NCBI GenBank assembly: GCA_009602725.1
Contig: WELB01000197.1
Location: forward strand, 215,337 to 263,283
DNA length: 47,947 bases
Direction of reading: 5' to 3'
From: Spirogloea muscicola
Taxonomy: Eukaryota; Streptophyta; Zygnematophyceae; Spirogloeales; Spirogloeaceae
The first letter of the stretch is position 1. Every line of letters starts with the position of its first letter. The notes beneath the pieces are model-generated. The model was not told the origin of the DNA. It did no database searches and saw nothing but the letters and a program-made list of their open reading frames with translations. The translations under genes were made by a program, and so were the position numbers. Shown in pieces: positions 42,915 to 47,947 of the stretch.

Positions 42915-43147
42915 CGGCCTCTTTGCCGGCTCTGAGTGGGCTGAGTGGGCACTCAGGGGTCTACCACCTCTTCTGCAACATCGGTAAGAAGAGCTATACG
43001 GCTATTTATTTCTACCCACTCACACACTCTACTGTAAATCAGTCAATACAAAACGTGTCAAATCCTGTGTTTCATGTCCAAAATGATGTCCTGGCCAATC
43101 CACTCAACACCCACTCAACGCCCACTCAAATTGATATGGCACTTCGA
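42915..43147 (+). repeat. Upstream region of the right Prim-Pol copy with iteron-like repeats (inverted partner of ~36.73-36.96 kb)
   Basis: This repeats, in inverted orientation and with scattered differences, the region upstream of the left Prim-Pol gene. It contains the word groups GAGTGGGCTGAGTGGGCACTC (about 42936-42956) and, at 43098-43132, the units CCACTCAACA, CCCACTCAACG and CCCACTCAAA. Shared stretches such as TCAGGGGTCTACCACCTC and CTTCTGCAACATCGG show common origin. Confidence 0.7.
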
Positions 43148-43512
43148 AGCAAACATTGTTGAGCATCATGGACAACGAACGTGCAGTGAACCTTATTAAG
43201 AGTATCATCCCGCGCTGCTTTGCCGTGAAGGTCGATTACAATGAGCGAAAAGGAAGGTTCGACAAGCGACCAGCCATCACCGATTGGCAGTACGTCGTAG
43301 ACGATGTCAGCTCCTCCTACGCCACACACGTGAGCTTTCTGCTCGGACGGGGCGTCGACTTTGTGGTCCTAGACATCGATCGCCGCAACCCTTAAACGGG
43401 TTGACCATCAGAAGAAGATCGATGGCGTTGCTTACTTCGAAAAGCGCTTTGGGCCGGTGGATGCACCCGGCGCGGTGGTGGTGCGCACGCCCAGCAATGG
43501 GTATCACCGATA
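43148..43512 (+). pseudogene. Prim-Pol gene, right copy, frameshifted and truncated
   Basis: Same protein as the left copy: M-D-N-E-R-A-V-N-L-I, D-K-R-P-A-I-T-D-W, V-D-F-V-V-L-D-I-D-R. The first ATG of the left copy is changed to TTG here. A frameshift right after the L-D-I-D-R-R motif ends the frame at 43393-43395. The following frame carries G-V-A-Y-F-E-K-R-F-G-P-V-D-A-P-G and V-V-V-R-T-P-S-N-G-Y-H-R, then runs into the dispersed element about 53 bp earlier in the gene than in the left copy. Non-functional. Confidence 0.8.
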
Positions 43513-43618
43513 AGTAGGCAATTCGATGTGCGATCATAAAGCAAATTGCTCAATTCGCTGGGGTCTGATAGAAAATTTTATCATGGATTAATGTGGTCTC
43601 ACGGGCCGCTTTCGCCGG
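43509..43618 (+). repeat. Dispersed ~105-bp element, copy D, ending the right Prim-Pol frame
   Basis: Reads CGATAAGTAGGCAATTCGAT, then GTGCGATCAT, GCAAATTGCTCA, TTCGCTGGGGTCTGATAG, a diverged AT core, GTGGTCTCACGGGCCGC and TTTCGCCGG. It follows G-Y-H of the Prim-Pol frame and introduces a TAA two codons later. Confidence 0.85.
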
Positions 43619-44340
43619 AAGCTTCAAATGATAAACTTAACGGAGCCGGTTATTGTCGACAAATAACCATTAATACTCTCCAAAATGGAATTGATACTTC
43701 TTATCGGCAACTTGCAAAAATCTCAGATACTCAGCTAAGAAGCATTGTTCAATGCCTTAATGCATGTTACCGGCAAAATCATCCAGGTGAAACTGGTTAC
43801 CGAGTAAGAGATGATGTTTATGGAAGCATAGTAAATATACTTACAGTACAAGATGCTCCGCATTATGCAGTTTAGAATAACCCCTCAACATAAGATCTGC
43901 AAGGAATGTACATGGTTGAAGATTATATCTTATAAATACAAGCCTTAATACTATTACATTCGCAAATACTTCTCTACTGGGAGTTTTAGCCCGATACATG
44001 CGTGTTATAATAATTTGGGGCGTGCAAGGTGCCTAAACGTAGTAGGATTTACTCCCAATAAAAGCAGAGATATTCAACCACTTTGTTATCGCCAAAATAC
44101 GTGCTGCAATACATCAATGGCTTTGAATATTATACTAGGCGTGACATGTTCCTATTCTAAAATATATATTGCACAACACAATCTTCTGCACGGCCCTATA
44201 CAATATCACTGATGACAAAGAGACCAAAGGGTATATTGTTCAGTGGGTTATGGGTGGCTCTGGTACGGATCTTATTAGCATTGGAAACCCAGTACCACGT
44301 GCTTTTATCAAAGACTTGTTTGCCAAATTAGCTGTATGTT
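43619..44340 (+). other. AT-rich foreign sequence with unrecognised frames
   Basis: A frame at 43619-43875 encodes I-N-T-L-Q-N-G-I-D-T-S-Y-R-Q-L-A-K-I and ends D-A-P-H-Y-A-V-stop. A second, at about 44215-44354, encodes G-Y-I-V-Q-W-V-M-G-G-S-G-T-D-L-I-S-I-G-N and F-I-K-D-L-F-A-K-L. Both look like genuine bacterial protein pieces by composition, but I recognise no family. The AT content is the highest in the window. Confidence 0.35.
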
Positions 44341-44344
44341 GCAA

Positions 44345-44690
44345 AGCTCGATGATTTGGCGACGGTCATCAAGGGAGACCACCAGTTTTTTCTTAACCAT
44401 TCCAGTTCCACCTTCAACTGGCCTATTTGTTGATACAGCGCATCGAGCAGAAGCTCATCGGCGCGCTCCTGCTTACGAGCGGTGCCCCGCTCAAACAGGG
44501 ATGAGGCGCCTTCCTGTAATTGCTTCTTCCAGATGGCAATCTGTCACGGATGCACACGAGACTCTTGCGCCATTTTGGCGACGGTCTTATGTCCATGCAC
44601 CGCCTCCATCACTACACGCGCTTTGTGCTGGGTCATGGACCGGACCGGACCCTTCTTCATGTTCGCTCCGATGGTGGGCATCTGAACAGG
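44345..44690 (-). pseudogene. IS3-family transposase OrfA and first residues of OrfB
   Basis: On the minus strand the frame reads M-T-Q-H-K-A-R-V-V-M-E-A-V, T-V-A-K-M-A-Q-E and V-H-P, a stop, then Q-I-A-I-W-K-K-Q-L, Y-Q-Q-I-G-Q-L-K-V-E-L-E-W-L and K-K. This is the helix-turn-helix plus coiled-coil layout of IS3 OrfA. It ends with S-L-D-D-R-R-Q-I-I-E, which matches the usual start of OrfB, and breaks off at about 44345. The rest of OrfB is the fragment at 39.2-40.0 kb on the opposite strand. Confidence 0.8.
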
Positions 44691-44699
44691 TAGGATATC

Positions 44700-45143
44700 T
44701 CTTAAACTTCTGTCCGACAATGGGGGTGGGTGCACTTCAGCTCGCGCCTCCGCCGCAGGCGACATATAAAGCGGGCATCTAGGCCAATGGCTTATGCGAG
44801 TACGTCATCGATTCCACTTCGCACCGCAAAACCAAATCTGAATGCTTGAAACATCCCGAAACCGCGAAGGGACCCGGGCTAGTTAGTGCCCCGTCATAAA
44901 ATGCTGTATTCCTTGGCGAAACCTTAAATTTCGCGCGTAGGAGTTGCCTTCGGCCCGGTGGCCTGAAGAAAGCTGGCGCGTAAGCGCCTCGATTTTCTAC
45001 AATGACGTTTCCCGGGCATAGCAGCACCGCAGGGGCGACACTGGCGGCCACATTCTAAGAAACGCGTCGCGCTTTCCGGCTAACGCGGTGGATCCCGCGG
45101 GATGACGTGCCATGATCACAAAATTGGTGGTGATCACGTATGC
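44700..45143. other. Unassigned foreign sequence; hairpin at 45113-45136
   Basis: No gene is recognised. The hairpin TGATCAC-(AAAATTGGTG)-GTGATCA lies about 10 bp beyond the stop of the ISNCY-type transposase and may be its terminator or part of the element end. Confidence 0.4.
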
Positions 45144-46450
45144 CTAAGCATATGCTTTAAAAGATGGGAGGCCACTCCACGTACATCGAGACATACCGAA
45201 AGTTCGCTTGAGATACGAAATGGTACTTTCAATACCAGCGCGAAATCGTTTCAATACTCTGTACACGGCTTGCGTAGAAGTCATGTCAGATAACTCGAGT
45301 CCACACTTTCTGCTGAATGCAACGTCTTCGATACCGACCTTCTTGATGTCGAACAGGTTTGCCCGTGAGGCGAAGCCACCATCAAAAGCGACCTGCTGAG
45401 GCGCACTGCCAAGGACGCCTTTGACTCGTTCAATCATGGTCAGTGCAAGTGACGAATCCGCAGGGTATCCGTCACCGATAATGCAGTCCAGAATGATGCC
45501 TGACTTTCGCGAAGTGAAAAACAGTTTGTGGCCACACTCCACTGCTCGACGACCTTTTATGATAATATCGATATGCAGCTCAAAAATAGAAACAATATTC
45601 TCCTCCAATGGGACAGGTTGCTGATCAAAAATGCGTCGACGCGTTTGCACGAGTACCTGTTGCGCGAGGGCATGAAAATGAGCCATTGCCCCTTCTATGC
45701 CCATCGCAGCGATGCTTGCGCTCAATTTCAGGGCGGGGATGGCGACTTGTGCGTACTCAATCGCTTTTTCAGTGACATAGTAAAGATCTCTCTGCACAGC
45801 GGCTCCCGAACGTCATGCGTCGCTGCATATTGGATTGCTATCATCCGCCTTTTGGCAATCCGTGAATGGTCTTGAAAAATGTAGGCCGCGTGGGCTTTGC
45901 TTCGTGCATTACACGAGTCAGCACACGTACGCAGTCCCAGAGCAGCGAAGAATCCAAGAGAGCATGGATATTTGTCTGAGTCACTGTGCTATCGCCGCGG
46001 ATGCTCGCCCCGTCCTCGATTGACTGCTTCATAGCCTGAGCAATAAGACGCTTGTTGATCTTCTCAAGCGCATCCGCCAAAAAATTTTAATATTACGCTG
46101 AAAAGTGCCTTTCGTCGGGAATTGACCCGCGTGCAGGCGGACGAATGCGTGATATGCTACCGACTCACCCAATGCAAGAACCAAGTCTTCATAGCTTTAC
46201 GTTGCTTCACAATCAACGCACGCAAGACTTGCTCGGCACTTAATCCAGTGCGCCCAATTTTTTACGAGGGATGTCCACCTGACTTTCGCGTCCCTATACG
46301 ATATCTCCGTATCCATTGTAGAAGCTCTGTCCCGAGCTGGTCTACCAGCGTACTGATCTTTTCCCTTTCAAGCCGTTCGCCCCTCAAAACTTGGCCAGCT
46401 TGAGTTGGCATAAGGGGCAGTTGATGGTGTAGGGTGGCACGCATTGGGTC
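45144..46450 (-). pseudogene. ISNCY-type (IS5/IS1182-like DDE) transposase, frameshifted
   Basis: Reading along the minus strand, pieces appear in family order but in different frames: L-P-L-M-P and L-V-D-Q-L-G-T-E-L (about 46430-46270), L-S-A-E-Q-V-L-R-A-L-I-V-K-Q (about 46245-46200), then D-S-T-V-T-Q-T-N-I-H (first catalytic D region) and S-S-L-L-W-D-C-V-R-V-L-T-R (46080-45841). The long frame 45797-45144 has I-K-G-R-R-A-V-E-C-G-H-K-L-F-F-T, Q-Q-V-A-F-D-G-G-F-A-S (second D) and F-R-A-G-I-E-S-T-I-S-Y-L-K-R (catalytic E), ending S-F-K-A-Y-A-stop. At least three frame breaks make it inactive. Confidence 0.85.
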
Positions 46451-46479
46451 GGCTTTCTCCGTAGCTACCCACCACCCGT

Positions 46480-47072
46480 CTTGCCGTTCTGATGGCGGCC
46501 AGCAATGAAACAGGCGTGGTGCAACCGGTCGCGCAGGTCGCAGCTGCCTGCCGACGGCGGGCCATCTTGCTGCATACAGATGCTGTACAAGCAGTGGGCA
46601 AGATGCCCATCGACGTACAGCATTGGGGTGTCGATCTGCTGGCTTTCGCTGGCCACAAGCTGGGCGCACTCGGTGGTACAGGTGTTCTGTACGTTCGGCG
46701 GGGCGTTGCCCTCATTGCCATCGTCCTCGGCGCACAGCAGCAGGGGAGCCGCGGTGGCATCGAAAATGTCGCTGGACCCGCCTCTTTGGCGGCCGCATTA
46801 CAGCTTTGCCCGACGTGGCCGAGCTGCGGCGGTGGCCAAGCGACGCAATCCGTTTGAGCAAACTTTATGCGCACAGCTCAACGATATCGACATTGTGGGG
46901 CTTACGGCTCGCCGCTTGCCCAACACGAGCTGCATCAGATACCTGGCTGCGCAGCTGATCGCTTATTGATGGCGCTCGATCTACAAGGCTTGGCCGTCAG
47001 CACTGGCAGTGCGTGCAGCTCTGGAACTATCGAACCATCGCCTATCCTTTTAGGCTTGAGCCCAACGAGATG
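46480..47072 (+). pseudogene. Cysteine desulfurase (NifS/IscS-like), 5'-truncated and frameshifted
   Basis: PLP enzymes of this family supply sulfur from cysteine for Fe-S clusters and tRNA thiolation. The segment starts inside the protein at A-S-N-E-T-G-V-V-Q-P-V. It includes L-L-H-T-D-A-V-Q-A-V-G-K (aspartate contacting PLP), F-A-G-H-K-L-G-A (the PLP-binding lysine in the family's S-G-H-K motif), G-I-E-N-V-A-G and, in another frame, R-R-L-P-N-T-S. It ends with L-A-V-S-T-G-S-A-C-S-S-G (the active-site cysteine loop) and I-E-P-S-P-I-L. At least two frameshifts occur (about 46800-46840 and 46940). The first third of the gene is absent, and the ISNCY-type pseudogene lies immediately upstream on the other strand. 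Confidence 0.85.
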
Positions 47073-47087
47073 AGGCACGGGAAGCAG

Positions 47088-47110
47088 TAACCCTAAACCC
47101 TAAACCTAAA
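47088..47110 (-). repeat. Short interstitial telomeric repeat (CCCTAAA orientation)
   Basis: About three units: CCCTAAACCCTAAACCTAAA. It directly follows the end of the cysteine desulfurase pseudogene. The orientation is opposite to the terminal tract 760 bp further on. Confidence 0.85.
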
Positions 47111-47403
47111 TGGGAATTCTTTTCTGCGTCATTTTCCCGTCGCTCAAGTGCGTTTGAGCGATGCGGTCGTCGACGTGGCTAGGCGTATGCGCACGGCTCG
47201 TAGATGTGCTTAGGCGAGCCGCCAGCCACGCGGTGCATGCTAACGTTGTGTTTATGCAGCAAATTGCTTTGACATGCAAAGGTGCTGCGGTCAATTCCCG
47301 ATACATAGGTGTGACCTTACGCCTCATGTGTTGTGTCGCGGCTAATCAAGGCCATCGCATAAGCCAATGGCTGAGCATTGCGCAAGGTCAATAATATGAG
47401 ACC

Positions 47404-47529
47404 ATGCAAGAGGCCGATGTTGTCATCAATTTTTCCGCCCCAGCCATTTGCCGACAGTTGTTGCCAGTATGCCTGCATCGCAAGCTCTATCTTGTTGCTT
47501 CCACCTGTTTAAGCAACACAGATAGATAG
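47404..47529 (+). pseudogene. Fragment resembling dihydrodipicolinate reductase (DapB)
   Basis: The 41-codon frame contains E-A-D-V-V-I-N-F-S-A-P, close to the D-V-V-I-D-F-(S/T)-x-P motif after the NAD(P)-binding fold of DapB (lysine and diaminopimelate synthesis), then L-L-P-V-C and Y-L-V-A-S-T-C-L in place of the usual L-V-I-G-T-T-G. The N-terminal Rossmann glycine motif is not seen upstream. The frame ends in N-T-D-R-stop, where D-R-stop is the start of dispersed element copy E. The match is short. Confidence 0.4.
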
Positions 47530-47624
47530 GCAAATCGATGTGCGCTCACTAAGAAAATTGCTCAGTCAGCTGGGGCCTGATTGGCACCATGATGTAAATA
47601 TTGCTCACCAGGCGCTTTCGCCGG
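47521..47624 (+). repeat. Dispersed ~105-bp element, copy E
   Basis: Reads GATAGATAGGCAAATCGATG, TGCGCTCACTAAGAAAATTG, CTCAGTCAGCTGGGGCCTGA, a diverged core with ATGATGTAAATATTG, and GGCGCTTTCGCCGG. It is the most diverged full-length copy, only about 250 bp from the telomeric tract. Confidence 0.8.
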
Positions 47625-47871
47625 CTTGAGCTTGCAATGACCTTACGGGATGCCTGCTTTGAAAGTGCAGTACCCTAACAGAACCTTTGCAGAGGATAAA
47701 CGTCGTTGTCTTGAGTCGGATCCGCGTCAAAGCCTACGCAGGGGCACACCTCGCATGTACTTAAGTCCAAGGTACTGAGTGGTATATTGTTTTTAAGCTT
47801 ATGAAATTAATTTTCTTTTGGTAACTAAAAGCCACCAGCATATTTACCATCGGGTTTAGTGATTCAGGCTA

Positions 47872-47947
47872 TAGGGTTTGGGGTTTGGGATTTAAGGCTG
47901 AGGGTTAAGGGTTCAGGGTTTAGGGTTTAGGGTTTCGGGTTTAGGGT
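47872..47947 (+). repeat. Terminal telomeric repeat (TTTAGGG)
   Basis: Degenerate units (AGGGTTTGGGGTTTGGGATT) pass into GGGTTAAGGGTTCAGGG and then regular TTTAGGG to the window end. This is the plant and green-algal telomere repeat in right-end orientation, indicating the chromosome terminus or sequence very close to it. Confidence 0.93.

Noticed and set aside
36203-43618. The two Prim-Pol copies as terminal inverted repeats of a 7.4-kb transposon
   Set aside because: The copies are about 5-10% diverged, end at different points of the gene, and their orientation is explained by the inferred 39.2-44.3 kb inversion.
44779-45051. 90-codon minus-strand ORF
   Set aside because: No recognisable motif or start context; it may be chance sequence between two degraded IS elements.

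Overview
The window is the end of a eukaryotic chromosome, most likely from a green alga (Chlorophyta, probably trebouxiophyte-like). It finishes at 47872-47947 in degenerate then regular TTTAGGG telomeric repeat. The genes up to about 35.1 kb are intron-rich, have GT-AG introns, and encode proteins that resemble land-plant and algal families. No RNA or database evidence was available. All gene models come from reading frames, splice consensus and remembered protein families.

From 0.3 to 35.1 kb there are six algal genes: a CLEC16A/TT9 (GFS9) endomembrane-trafficking protein (316-7680, +); ribosomal protein eL31 (8541-8038, -), convergent with it; a small unidentified three-exon gene (13472-14277, +); an unidentified gene with a faint resemblance to meiotic REC114/PHS1 (18943-20299, +); the COMPASS subunit RBBP5/Swd1 (23811-25896, +); and a plant-type ferric-chelate reductase (35108-30044, -). 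Most of the space between them is filled with 5'-truncated 3' ends of one non-LTR retrotransposon family. Each copy has a C-terminal coding block usually ending in L-L-T-R-G-Y-stop, plus a 3' UTR hairpin module. The reverse-transcriptase domain itself is not in the window.

At 27.9-28.6 kb two telomere-like tracts face each other (TTTAGGG on the left, CCCTAAA on the right) around about 580 bp of unrelated sequence. This looks like a relic of end-to-end joining.

From about 35.7 kb to the terminal telomere the sequence changes character. It is a mosaic of bacterial-type, mostly broken genes: two diverged Prim-Pol replication genes in inverted orientation with iteron-like repeats upstream, an IS3-family element split by an inversion, an ISNCY-type transposase pseudogene, a cysteine desulfurase pseudogene, a DapB-like fragment, a kinase fragment and several unrecognised ORFs. 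A roughly 105-bp dispersed element occurs five times, and in three of these it sits at the point where a bacterial reading frame stops. Two copies of the algal retrotransposon 3' end lie inside this mosaic, so at face value bacterial (endosymbiont- or plasmid-like) DNA has been captured at an algal chromosome end and then decayed. Chimeric assembly remains the main alternative and can be tested with long reads.
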